The notes below the pieces were generated by a model. That model was given only the letters and a program-made list of their open reading frames with translations. It did not search any database and had not been told where the DNA came from. Positions 9,537 through 20,086 of a DNA stretch of 64,000 nucleotides are shown piece after piece. The stretch covers positions 620,001 through 684,000 of the forward strand of contig JBBMOL010000252.1 in assembly GCA_037954665.1 (NCBI GenBank), written 5' to 3'. Source of the DNA: Laguncularia racemosa. Lineage: Eukaryota > Streptophyta > Magnoliopsida > Myrtales > Combretaceae. Position 1 is the stretch's first letter. Every line of letters begins with the position of its first letter. A program made the translations under genes and the position numbers.

Positions 9537-11656
9537 ATGTCGAGACAACATTCTCCTGAAGGTGAGAGGGGAAGGTTTGATGCTAGGTTAGTAATTGAGG
9601 CGTTAAGGGGAGAAATGAAGAGGATGTTCCAAGAAGGAATGGAACAAATTCATGAGACGGTAGAGCAAAGACTAGAGCAATCTAAAAACGTCTTCTAAGG
9701 GCGTAAGAGGGAGAGTTGTTCTAGGAGAGTACAAAGGGGTGGAGATGAAATGTCGGATGATCAATTTGATGAATCTTCTGTCGGGAGTTATAGAGGTTAT
9801 AGTGGTTAGGAATAGAGGAACTAGGGATTAGGAAGATAGAGGTGATAGGAATAGAGAGGATAATCAACTGAGTAGTATAAAGATGAAGATTCCTCCTTTC
9901 CAAGGGAAGAATGATCCCGAGGCATACTTAGAGTGGGAGAAGAAGGTAGAGATGGTGTTTGATTGTCAAAACTATAGTGGGAGAAAGAAAGTGAAACTTG
10001 CTGCTATTGAATTTTCGGATTATGCCATAGTGTGGTGGGATCAACTAATGTTAAATCGAAGAAGGAATGGCGAACCACCTATTGAGTCATGGTAAGAGAT
10101 GAAGAGGGTGATGAAGAAGCGGTTTGTGCCTGCGTATTACTATCGTGAATTGCACAACAAATTGCAAACTCTTAGGCAGGGAAGCCGAAGTGTGGATGAG
10201 TATTTTATGGAGATGAAAGTTACTATGATTAGGGCGAATGTAGAGGAGGATAGAGAGGCTACCATGGCTAGGTTTCTTATTGGATTGAATAGAGAAATTC
10301 AAAACGTCGTGGAATTGCAGCATTATGTAGAATTGGAAGATATGGTTCATATGGCTATAAAGGTTGAGAACCAACATAAGAGGAAAGGTAGTAGTACTGC
10401 ACGGTTTCAACAGGGTGCTGGTTCCTCCGCCTGGAAGACTAACCAATGGAAGAAGGAAGAAAAGCCTTTACCCACCAAACCAAAAGGAGAGCAGAGGCAA
10501 GCGGATTCTACTCCTAGTAACTAAGGTAAACTTGATTCTTCTACTCCTAGAAATCGTGACATTAGATGTTTTAAATGCCAAGGTAGAGGCCATATTGCTA
10601 GTCAATGTCCGAATAGGCATGTTATGATTCTGCATGATGATGGTGAGTATGAGACTGAGGGGGATAGTGAAGAGGATGATATGCCTCCATTAGAGGACGT
10701 TAGTGATGATGAGGAGCCTGCAGTAGGGAGATTAGTGGCAGTAGTGAAGCGAGCTTTGAATGTGCAGGTGAAGGAAGAAGAGGAGGTGCAAAGAGAGAAT
10801 ATCTTTCATACTAGATGTTATCTAGGTGATCATATTTGCAGTTTGATCATTGATGGAGGAAGTTGCACTAATGTGGTGAGTAATTTTATTGTTAAGAGGC
10901 TGGGACTCAAGACTACTAAACACCCTAGTCCATATAAATTGCAGTGGTTGAATGATAGTGGCGAGACTAAGGTGAGTAAGCAAGCCTTGATTGCTTTTCG
11001 CATTGGTAGGTATGAGGATGAGGTGTTATGCGATATAGTGCCTATGCAAGTGTGTCATGTGTTGTTGGGGAGGCCATGGTAATTTGATAGGAAAGTTGTT
11101 CATGATGGCTTTTCTAACAAGTATACGCTTGTTCACCAAGGGAAAAGCTTTAATCTTAAACCTTTAATACCTAAACAGGTGTATGAGGATCAGTTGCAGC
11201 TACAACAGTCTTTTGCAAAATATAAGGTGAGTGAAAAACTGAGGGAGAGTGAGAGAGTAAAAGACAACGAGAAAGAAAAGGAACACAAAAGTCGATATTA
11301 AAAGGAAAAAGAGAGGAAGGCTGGAAAGAGTGTGAGAGACCAAGTTGAAGGGGGATCAACTTTGGTGGTGAGTGAAAAGGAGAGTGCAGCCTTGCAAAAG
11401 GAGAGTTGTGTGGCAAGAGCGAGTGTAGTGAGGAGAGTGTTAGTGATGAAGCAACCTATGTTGTCGATGGTTTTTAAGGAAACTTGTTTGAATACTAACG
11501 AACTATTTAACTCTTTGCCGAGTGTGGTTGTGTCTATTGTGCAAGACTTTGAAGATGTCTTCCCTGAGGAGATTCCAAAGGGATTACCACCTATTCGTGG
11601 TATTGAGCACCAGATTGACCTAGTATCCGAAGCATCGATTCCAAACAAACCGGCTT
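9537..11656 (+). pseudogene. gag: Chr-1 gag-protease, broken
   Basis: Start MSRQHSPEGERGRFDARL at 9537. Domains: basic coiled N-terminus; capsid-type gag (IPPFQGKNDPEAYLEWEKKV near 9886, then WWDQL, KKRFVP, TMARFLIGLNREIQ near 10260-10310); a CCHC knuckle C-FK-C-QGRG-H-IASQ-C near 10570-10610; acidic stretch; protease with IIDGGSCTNVV near 10847 and LLGRPW near 11070; and a charged linker up to the start of RT at PNKPA. A base insertion near 9807 shifts the frame. Stops include TAA at 9696, 10093, 10522 and 11080, and TAA near 11299; several sit where Chr-2 or Chr-3 have CAA. Cut at 11656 by Chr-2. This is the only one of the three Chr elements that keeps the gag core. Confidence 0.88.
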
Positions 11657-12456
11657 TAATGAGATCCATGATGAGAGCCAAGCCGGAAGAAGAAATGTGG
11701 ATCCTCTTGAAGTGCCGCCTGGACCGATCACAAGAAATCAAGCGAAATGATTCAAGGAAGCATTTAACGGGTTGATAAAGGTTGTCTATGAAGCCAGAAA
11801 GGATTGGAGCAATCATGAAGTTGGAATGGATTGGAAAATCCATGGGAAGACCCTTGCTTTTATACAAGTTACACCGGACACGGGTTGAAAAGGGTGTGTA
11901 TGTTCAAGGCACGGCCGTGTAGGAATTCCAAGATTGCATAGAATCATACACGGCTAGATACACGGCTAAAAGGCATGGCCGTGTATGGAGTCAAGCAAAT
12001 CCATAGGAAGGTACACGACCAGAAGTACACGGTCGTGTATGTGACCGGAATGTGCACAGAAAAGTACACGGCCTTATATCCCCTACCGGCCAGCTTGTTC
12101 TGTTTTCGTGTTTTTATGCAACTTATCTAAGCTACGTCGTTTTGGACTTGTTTTTCACGAATTGTAACCCTAGTATAAAAGCTCCTAGGGTTTAGAACAA
12201 CTTAGAATTTACATCTTTGAACATTAAACACTTTTGAGAGGCACCTCTCTTGGTTCTTCAAGAACTAATTTGAACTTATCGGATTGATTTCCGTGGCGTT
12301 CATCCCGATTGTGGCATCTTCATTTTATACCAAGGTTCTTGTCTCGCTTATAGACAACGGGTCGCGGTTTCCACTTTAGGAGTTTGGGGGTCTTAGGCAA
12401 CGAATTCCGAACGTATTGGTATTGGGTTTCGTCACCGGTTGGCGTGGTTCGTATCG
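11657..12456 (+). repeat. Chr-2 5' LTR
   Basis: 800 bp, pairs with 15294-16117. Contains the PITR/AKRF coding tail in another frame, cacggccgtg words (11910-12075), the TATA-like ctagtataaaagctcctag (12170-12190), and the direct repeat end catcccgattgtgg without the 25-bp segment present in the 3' LTR. Confidence 0.9.
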
Positions 12457-12459
12457 GTT

Positions 12460-12471
12460 TGGTATCAGAGC
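12460..12471 (+). promoter_or_regulatory. Chr-2 primer binding site, initiator tRNA-Met
   Basis: TGGTATCAGAGC three bases after the LTR end at 12456; 12-base match to the tRNA complement. Confidence 0.88.
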
Positions 12472-12914
12472 TTACGTTTATCAAAACATCAAGTTCGGTT
12501 GGGGAAGGTAATATCAAAAACCCTAACTCCAATCGTTCATATCAATTATTGTATTCAATTTCGTAGTATTGATTGTCTTTTGATAGTGTAATATCGACTA
12601 GGCGATTGTTAAAAAAAAAATAGTAGAAATCACGACAAAAAAAAAAGAAGAGAAAAGAAAAGAAAACAAAAACGTGATCAAGAGCAACAACCAAGAGAAA
12701 AAAAAAATTCGAATAGAAAAATAGAGGAAAATTTACGAACCCTAGAGTTGTTTTGAATTCTATGGAAGGAAATTGGTGTAACTCGGGTTAGTTCCAAGAG
12801 AATTGAGAAGAGGAAATTGGCGAGTTGATATCATCATTATTTGTGAGAATACATGAGTGACTGTGTGATATCATCATTTGAGCGAAACACGTAAGGGAGT
12901 GTATCGTGAGGTTT

Positions 12915-12948
<34 letters not shown>

Positions 12949-12978
12949 GTGTTAGTACTAATCTTTTCTGTAGGAACT
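12472..12978 (+). other. Chr-2 leader with candidate intron
   Basis: Untranslated leader with A-rich runs (12610-12680) and a (TA)n run (about 12917-12944). Donor GTAAGG at 12891 and acceptor TGTAG at 12973 frame an 83-bp candidate intron. The gag ATG is at 12979. Confidence 0.6.
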
Positions 12979-14380
12979 ATGTCGAGACAACATTCTCCTG
13001 AAGGTGAGAGGGGAAGGTTTGATGCTAGGTTAGTAATTGAGGCGTTAAGGGGAGAAATGAAGAGGATGTTCCAAGAAGGAATGGAACAAATTCATGAGAC
13101 GATAGAGCAAAGACTAGAGCAATCGACAAACGTATTCCAAGGGCGTGAGAGGGAGAGTCGTTCTAGGAGAGTACCGAGGGGTAGAGATGAAATGTCGGAT
13201 GATGATTTTTATGAGCCTTCTGTTGGGAGTTATAGAGGTTATAGTGGTCGGAATAGAGGAACTAGAGATTGGGAAGATAGAGGAGATAGGAAAAGAGGGA
13301 ATATATTTCATACTAGATGTTATCTAGGAGATCACATTTGTATTTTGATTATTGATGGAGGAAGTTGCTCCAATGTAGTGAGCAATTTTATTGTTGAGAG
13401 GCTGGGGCTCAAAACTGTTAGACACCCTAGTCCATATAAATTGCAGTGGTTGAATGATAGTGGTGAGACTAAGGTGAGTAAGCAAGCCTTAATTGGTTTT
13501 CGCATTGCTAGATATGAGGATGAGGTGTTATGCGATGTAGTGTCAACGCAAGCATGTCATGTATTGTTGGGGAGGCCATGGCAATTTGATAGGAAGGCTG
13601 TTCATGATGGCTTTTCTAATAAGTATATGCTTGTTCACCAAGGGAAAAGCTTTAATCTTAAACCTTTAACACCTAAGCAGGTGTATGAGGATCAGTTGCA
13701 GCTACAACAGTCTTTTGCAAAACATAAGGTGAGTGAAAAGCAGAGTGGGAGTGAGAGAGCAAAAGATAATGAGAAGAAAAGGAATATAAAAGTCAAGATC
13801 AAAAGGAAAAAGAGAGGAAGGCTGGAAAGAGTGTGAGAGGCCAAGTTGAAGGGGAATCAACTTTGGTGGTGAGTGAAAAGGAGAGGGCAGCCTTGCAAAA
13901 GGAGAGTTGTGTGGCAAGAGTGAGTGTAGTAAGGGGAGCGTTAGTGATGAGGTAACCTATGTTGTTTCTGGTTTTTAAAGAAACATGTTTGACTACTAAC
14001 GAATTATCTAATGCTTTGCCTAGTGTGGTTGTGTCTCTTCTACAGGACTTTGAAGATGTCTTCCCTAAGGAGATTCCAAAGGGATTACCACCTATTCGTG
14101 GTATTGAGCACCAGATTGGCCTTGTACCCGAAGCATCAATTCCAAACAAGCCAGCTTATATGAGCAATCCGGAGGAGACCAAGGAACTCCAAAGGCAGGT
14201 CAATGAATTAATGGAGAAGGGGTACGTGAGAGAAAGCATGAGTCCATGTGCAGTACCTGTGATTTTGATGCCTAAGAAGGATGGGACATGGAAAATGTGT
14301 GTTGACTGCCACGCCATCAACAACTTTACGATAAAGTATCGTCATCCTATTCCTTGTTTAGATGACTTCTTAGATTGGTT
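12979..14380 (+). pseudogene. Chr-2 gag N-terminus, protease and RT start, fused by deletion
   Basis: Open frame 12979-13836: MSRQHSPEGERG, a basic region to DRGDRKRG, then directly NIFHTRCYLG of the protease, so the capsid and zinc-knuckle part is gone. Protease active site IIDGGSCSNVV near 13350 and LLGRPW near 13567. After a frameshift before 13836 the linker and RT start continue in another frame (FKETCLTTNE, DVFPKEIPKGLPPIRGIEH, SMSPCAVPVILMPKKDG near 14240). The RT stops at LDDFLD near 14372 and jumps into integrase. The catalytic YFDD of RT is absent. Confidence 0.88.
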
Positions 14381-15525
14381 ATATGAGTATAGTGTTATTC
14401 CTCGTGAGCCATGGATAAACATTTCCATAGATTTTGTGTTAGGATTATCTAGGCCTAGGCATGGTCGAGATTCTAATTTTGTGGTTGTGGATAGGATTTC
14501 TAAAATGGTTCATTTCATTCCTTTGTCATAAAACTGATGATGCTAAACACATTGTTGATTTGTTCTTTAGAGAGGTAGTGCGTCCGCATGGTATACCTAG
14601 GAGCATTGTTAGTGATTGAGATGAGAAATTTTTGAGTCATTTTTGGAGAGTATTGTAGGAAAAGTTAGGAACTAAACGGATGTTTTCAACTATCTGTCAC
14701 CCACAAATTGATGGGCAAATTGATGTGGTTAACAGGACTTTAATTCAATTGTTAGGGGCAATCATAGAGAAGAACATTAGGACTTGGAAGGATTGCCTAC
14801 CATTTGTGAAGTTTGCATGTAATAGGGCTTTAAATAGCATTATTCATTGTTCACCATTTGAGATTGTGTTTGGTTTTAACCCACTGAATCCTAATTATTT
14901 ATTGTCATTGCCACTTAACAAGTCTGTGAGTTTTGATGCTGATTCTAAGGTAGATTTCGTGAGAAAGCTACATGCACAGGTAAAGATTAGGATTGTAAAA
15001 CAAAATGCCAGGGTCGCTTCAAGGGTGAACAAGGACAGGAGACCTAAGATTTTTCAGCCTGGAGATTGGGTTTGGGTGCATTTTCGCAAGGAGAGTTTTC
15101 TATTGCAGAGGAGATCTAAGTTAAACCCTAGGGGAGACGGTCCATTTCCGATGCTTGAGAAAATCAATGATAATGCCTACAAGAAAATTTTACCAGGTGA
15201 GTATCCAGTAAGTGTCACATTTTATGTTACTGATCTGAGTCCATTTGATGCAGGCAATGATTTGAGGACAAATCCTTTTCAAGAGGAGGGGAATGATGAG
15301 ATCTATGATGAGAGCCAAGCCGGAAGAAGAAATGTGGATCCTCCTGAAGTGCCGCCTGGACCGATCACAAGAAATCAAGCGAAACGATTCAAGGAAGCAT
15401 TTAACGGGTTGATAAAGGTTGTCCATGAAGCCGGAAAGGATTGGAGCAATCATGAAGTTGGAACGGATTGGAACAACCATGGGAAGACCCTTGCTTTTAT
15501 ACAAGTCACACCGGACACGGGTTGA
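14381..15525 (+). pseudogene. Chr-2 integrase fragment reading into the 3' LTR
   Basis: Begins EYSVIPREPWINISIDFVLG; the first integrase Asp is in SIDFV. A frameshift near 14530 and stops at 14617 and 14655 follow, then frame 14680-15525 runs to the LTR. The second Asp is in VSD*D. The usual catalytic Glu in GQTEVVNR is replaced by Asp here (GQIDVVNR near 14715). The C-terminal region has GDWVWVHFRKE, RSKLNPRGDGPF and DLSPFDAGNDLRTNPFQEE, and continues 75 codons into the LTR with PPGPITRNQAKRF, ending at 15525. Confidence 0.87.
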
Positions 15526-16117
15526 AGAGGGCGTGTATGTTTAAGGCATGACCGTGTAGGAATTCCAAGATTGCACAGAATCATACACGGCTAGATACAT
15601 GGCTAAAAGGCACGGCCGTATATGGAGTCAAGCAAATCCACAGGAAGGTACATGACCAGAAGTACACGATCGTGTATGTGACCGGAATGTGCACAGAAAA
15701 GTACACGGCTGTGTATCCCCTGCCGGCTAGCTTGTTCTGTTTTCGTGTTTTTACGTAACTTATCTAAGCTACATCGTTTGGACTTGTTTTTCATGAATTG
15801 TAACCCTAGTATAAAAGCTCCAAGGGTTTAGAACAACTTAGAATTTACATCTTTGAACATTAAACACTTTTGAGAGGCACCTCTCTTGGTTCTTCAAGAA
15901 CTAATTTGAACTTATCGGATTGATTTCCGTGGCGTTCATCCCGACTTATCAATCGGTCTTTCATCCCGATTGTGGCGTCTTCATTTTATACCAAGGTTCT
16001 TGTCTCGCTTATAGATAACGGGTCGCGGTTTCCACTTTAGGTGTTTAGGGGTCTTAGGCAACGAATTTTGAACGTATTGGTATTGGGTTTCGTCACGGGT
16101 TGGCATGGTTCGTATCA
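15294..16117 (+). repeat. Chr-2 3' LTR
   Basis: 824 bp, starts TGATGAGATC just after the polypurine tract caagaggaggggaa and ends CGTATCA before the target duplication ggctt. It contains the 25-bp segment (after catcccga, about 15944-15968) missing in the 5' partner. Confidence 0.92.
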
Positions 16118-18848
16118 GGCTTATAGGAGCAATCCAAAGGAGACAAAGGAACTCCAAAGGCAGGATGAATTAATGGAGAAGGGGTACGTGAGAGAAAGCA
16201 TGAGTCCATGTGCAGTGCCTGTGATTTTAGTGCCCAAGAAGGATGGGTCATGGAGAATGTGTATTGACTGCCACGCCATCAACAACATCACGGTAAAGTA
16301 TCGTCATCCCATTACTCGCTTAGATGACATGTTAGATGAATTACATGGGTCTAATGTCTTTTCCAAAATTGATCTGAAAAGCGGATATCACCAAATTAGA
16401 ATGAAAGAAGGTGGTGAATGGAAAACCGCATTTAAGACAAAATATGGATTGTATGAGTGGTTAGTAATGCCTTTCGGTTTAACTAACGCGCCTAGTACTT
16501 TTATGAGACTTATGAACCATGTTCTGAGGACTTTTATTGGAAAATTTGTGGTTGTCTATTTTGATGATATCCTCATTTACAGCAAGAGTTTGGAGGACCA
16601 TATATCTCACTTGAGGGATGTTTTAGAAGTGCTTTGAACGGAGCAATTATATGCTAACCTCAAGAAGTGCACTTTTTACACATACAAACTTGTGTTTCAT
16701 GGTTTTGTTGTTAGTGCACAGGGAATACAGGCTGATGAAGAAAAGATTCGTGCGATCCAAGAATGGCCTAGTCCAACTAATGTAAGTAATGTGCGGAGTT
16801 TCCATGGACTAGCGAGTTTTTACAAGAGATTTGTGAAAGATTTCAACACCATTGCAGCACCACTTACTGAGGTAATTAAGAAGAACGTGGGGTTTAGATG
16901 GGGAGAGTAACAAGAGAAGGCCTTTCAGACGCTTAAAAATAAGCTGACTCAAGCGCCATTAGTTGCTTTACCTAATTTCTCTAAAACGTTTGAAATTGAG
17001 TGTGATGCTTCAGGATTAGGTATTGGAGTAGTGCTCATGCAGGAGAGAAGACCAATTGCATTCTTTAGCGAGAAGCTAAGTGGGGCAATCTTGAACTACC
17101 CTACTTATGACAAGGAGTTATATGCCTTGGTTCGAGCACTGGAGACTTAGCAACACTATCTTTGGCCAAAAGAGTTCGTGATCCACACTGACCATGAATC
17201 CTTGTAGTACTTGAAGGGACAACATAAGCTAAACAAAAGGCATGCTCGTTGGGTGGAGTTCATCGAAACATTTCCCTATGTCATCCACTACAAGCAAGGT
17301 AAAGAGAATGCCGTTGCTGATGCACTTTCTAGAAGGTATGCTCTTATCTCTACTCTTAGTTCAAGACTGCTTGGTTTTGAGCACATTAAGGAATTGTATG
17401 CAACTGATCGAGATTTTTGTGAGGAGTATGTGCATTGTGAGAAGAGTGGTCATGGTAAGTTTTATAAACATGAAGGATTCTTCTTTAGGGAGAGTAGACT
17501 ATGCATTCCAATTTGTTCTTTAAGAGAATTACTAGTGAGGGAGTCTCATGGAGGAGGTTTAATGGGACATTTTGGAGTAGCTAAAACCTTAGGGGTATTG
17601 CAGGAACACTTCTATTGGCCTCATATGAAATAAGATGTTGAGAGGATTTGTGAGCAATGTGTCACGTGTAAGCAAGAAAAATCTAGAGTCCAACCTCAAG
17701 GGCTTTATACCCCACTTCCCATTCCTCATGAGCCTTGGGTAGATATTTCCATGGATTTTGTGTTAAGATTACCTAGGTCTAGACATGGTCGAGATTCTAT
17801 TTTTGTAGTCGTTGATAGATTCTCTAAAATGGCACATTTCATTCCTTGTCACAAAACAGATGATGCTTGCAATATTGCTAATTTGTTCTTTAGGGAAGTT
17901 GTGAGATTACATGGTATGCCTAGAACAATCGTATCGGATAGAGATGCTAAATTCTTGAGCTACTTCTGGAAGACATTGTGGGCTAAGTTAGGAACTAAGT
18001 TATTGTTTTCTACTACTTGTCATCCACAGACTGATGGTCAAACTGAGGTAGTAAATCGAACTTTATCTACTTTGTTGAGGGCTGTCATTAAAAAGAACAT
18101 TAAAAGTTGGGAGGATTGTTTGCTACATGTTGAATTTGCCTATAATCGCACAATGCATTCTGTTACTAAGTTTACTCCTTTTGAAATTGTGTATGGTTTT
18201 AATCCACTAACTCCTTTGGATTTATCACCTCTGCCTATTTCTGAGTATGTTAATCTTGATGGCAAGAAGAAAGCAGAATTTGTTAAATAGATCCATGAGA
18301 AGGCAAGGCTAAACATTGAGTGAAGAATAGAGCAGTATGTGAAACAAGCCAACAAGGGTCGTCGACAAGCTGTCTTTGAACCTGGAGACTGGGTTTGGGT
18401 TCACATGTGCAAAGAGCGGTTTCCTGTGCAGCGTCGATCTAAACTACTTCCTAGAGGCGATGGACCATTTCAAATTCTTGAGCACATCAATGATAATGCA
18501 TACAAGATAGATTTACCAGGTGAGTATCAAGTAAGTGCTACATTTAATGTTACTGATTTGAGTCCTTTTGATGCGGGCGATGATTTGAGGAAAAATCCTT
18601 TTCAAGAGGAGGGGAATGATGAGAGCCATGATGGGAGCCAAGTCGGAAGATGGAATGCGGATCGTCTTGAAGTGCCACCTGGACCGATCACAAGAACTCG
18701 AGCAAAACGATTCAAGGAAGCACTTAACGGGTTGATAAAGGATGTCCACGAAGCCAGAAAGGATTGGAGCAATCATGAAGTTGGAAAGGATTGGAACAAC
18801 CATGGGAATGCCCTTGCTCTTGTACAAGTCATAATGGATACGGTTTGA
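16118..18848 (+). pseudogene. pol: Chr-1 RT, RNase H and integrase, reading into the 3' LTR
   Basis: Resumes after Chr-2 as AYRSNPKETKELQRQ. RT: SPCAVPVILVPKKDGSWRMC, DLKSGYHQI near 16372, PFGLTNAPSTFM, catalytic YFDD at 16557-16568. RNase H: FEIECDASGLGIG near 16990, TDHESL, ADALSRRY near 17318. Integrase: zinc-binding H...CVTCKQ near 17655-17675, then Asp in MDFV near 17754, Asp in SDRD near 17936 and Glu in GQTEVVNR near 18040, all kept. The C-terminus has GDWVWVHM and DLSPFDAGDDLRKNPFQEE and runs into the LTR to a stop at 18846-18848 with PPGPITRTRAKRF. Stops: TGA 16635, TAA 16908, TAG 17148, TAG 17205, TAA 17631, TAG 18288, TGA 18321. Most equal one C-to-T change on one strand when compared with Chr-3. 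Confidence 0.92.
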
Positions 18849-19559
18849 AGAGGGCGTGTCTTTACAAGGCACGACCGTGTAAGAGTTCGGAGGTTACACA
18901 AAATCATACACGGTCGTATACACAGTTCAAAGGCACGACCGTGTATGGTGTCAAGAATTTCCATAGAAAGATACACGACTAGAAGTACACGGTCGTGTAT
19001 GTTGTCAAGAATTTCCACAGAAAGATACATGACTAAAGTACACGGTCGTGTACATCTCCTACGCTAGCTTAAAGCCGCCGACCTTCATTTCAATGCCGCC
19101 GGCCTTCACTCATACGCTGCCGGCCTTTACGTCTCTGTTTTGTTATTTTTCCGCAACTTAATGAAGTTATGTTGTTTTGGGCCATTATTGTTACGAATTG
19201 TAAACCCTAATATAAAGCTCCTAGGGTTTAGAACAGAGAGAATATAGAATATACAACATACAATTTTGAAAACACTTTGAGAGAATTCCTCTCTTGTTTC
19301 TTTAAAGAACTAATCTAGAACTTATCGGATTTTTATTCCGTGGCGTTCATCCTGACTTATCAATTGGTCTTTCATCCCGATTGTGGCGCTACGTATTATA
19401 CCAAGGTTCTTGTCTCACTTGTAGGCAACGGGTCGCGATTTTCACTTGAGTGTGTTTGGCATCTTGGGTAGCAAATTCTGAACATAATGGTATTGGGTTT
19501 CGTCACACGTTGGCGTAGTTCGTATCAATTTGGTATCAGAGCAAACCGATTTCGTATCA
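18617..19559 (+). repeat. Chr-1 3' LTR
   Basis: 943 bp, starts TGATGAGAGCC right after caagaggaggggaa, ends TTTCGTATCA before the target duplication ttcaa. It includes the extra 32-bp unit with a primer-site word (19528-19559) and the 25-bp segment absent from its 5' partner. Confidence 0.92.
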
Positions 19560-20086
19560 TTCAATATGCATTTTTGGAAGAAGATTATAAACTTCCAGTC
19601 ATAATTGCATCAAATCTGGATCGAGATCAGCAGGAAAGGTTATTGCATGTCCTGGGGCAACACAAGAAAGCAATTACATGGAAAATTGCAGATATAAAGG
19701 GGATTAGCCCATCGTTTTGTACACACAAAATTCTGATGGAAGATTGTGTCAAGCCAGTGGTACAACGACAGTGCCGACTTAATCCAAATATGAGAGATGT
19801 TGTAGAAAAGGAAGTCATCAAATTGCTTGATGCAAGAATGATCTACTCAATTTCTGATAGCTCATGGGTGAGCCCCATTCAAGTAGTTCCGAAGAAAGGT
19901 GGTATGACAGTGGTACCAAATGAAAAAAATGAACTCATCCTGATGAGAACTGTCACTGGATGGAGAGTTTGTATAGATTACTGCAAGCTAAATGATGCAA
20001 CTCGAAAGGATCATTTTCCTCTTCCATTTGTGGACCAAATGCTTGAAAGGTTAGCTAGTCATGCATATTACTGTTTCCTCGATGGG
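19560..20086 (+). pseudogene. Ath-A gag-pol fragment 3 (protease-RT linker and RT fingers)
   Basis: Continues fragment 2 as QYAFLEEDYKLPVIIAS. Contains GQHKKAITWKIADIKGISP, MRDVVEKEVIKLLDARMIY, WVSPIQVVPKKGG and VCIDYCKLNDATRKDHFPLP, the Athila RT N-terminal part. This stretch has no internal stop. Cut at 20086 by Ath-2 with duplication of atggg (20082-20086, 27325-27329). Confidence 0.9.

Larger units (their letters stand above)
11657..16117 (+). mobile_element. Chr-2: internally deleted Chr-family element nested in Chr-1
   Basis: Same family as Chr-1, inserted in the RT start of Chr-1, with target duplication ggctt (11652-11656, 16118-16122). Both 5' LTR termini are mutated (starts TA instead of TG, ends TATCG). 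It lost the gag core (junction near 13300) and everything from the RT palm through RNase H to the start of integrase (junction near 14380). It cannot supply its own enzymes. Confidence 0.93.
8106..19559 (+). mobile_element. Chr-1: chromovirus-like LTR retrotransposon carrying nested Chr-2
   Basis: TG...CA element with target duplication ttcaa (8101-8105, 19560-19564). Layout: 5' LTR 8106-9024, initiator tRNA-Met primer site, leader with a candidate intron, gag-protease 9537-11656, nested Chr-2, RT-RNase H-integrase 16118-18616, polypurine tract caagaggagggga, 3' LTR 18617-19559. It is the only Chr element here with a full set of domains, but it has a frameshift and about a dozen stops. The polyprotein reads into the 3' LTR, a trait described for CRM-clade chromoviruses; the CRM assignment is inference. 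Confidence 0.93.

Noticed and set aside
11298..11867. Long minus-strand frames opposite Chr coding regions and LTR starts (for example 11298-11867, 47333-47782, 52176-52709)
   Set aside because: They are antisense readings of the conserved polyprotein tail and recur only because the LTR is repeated.
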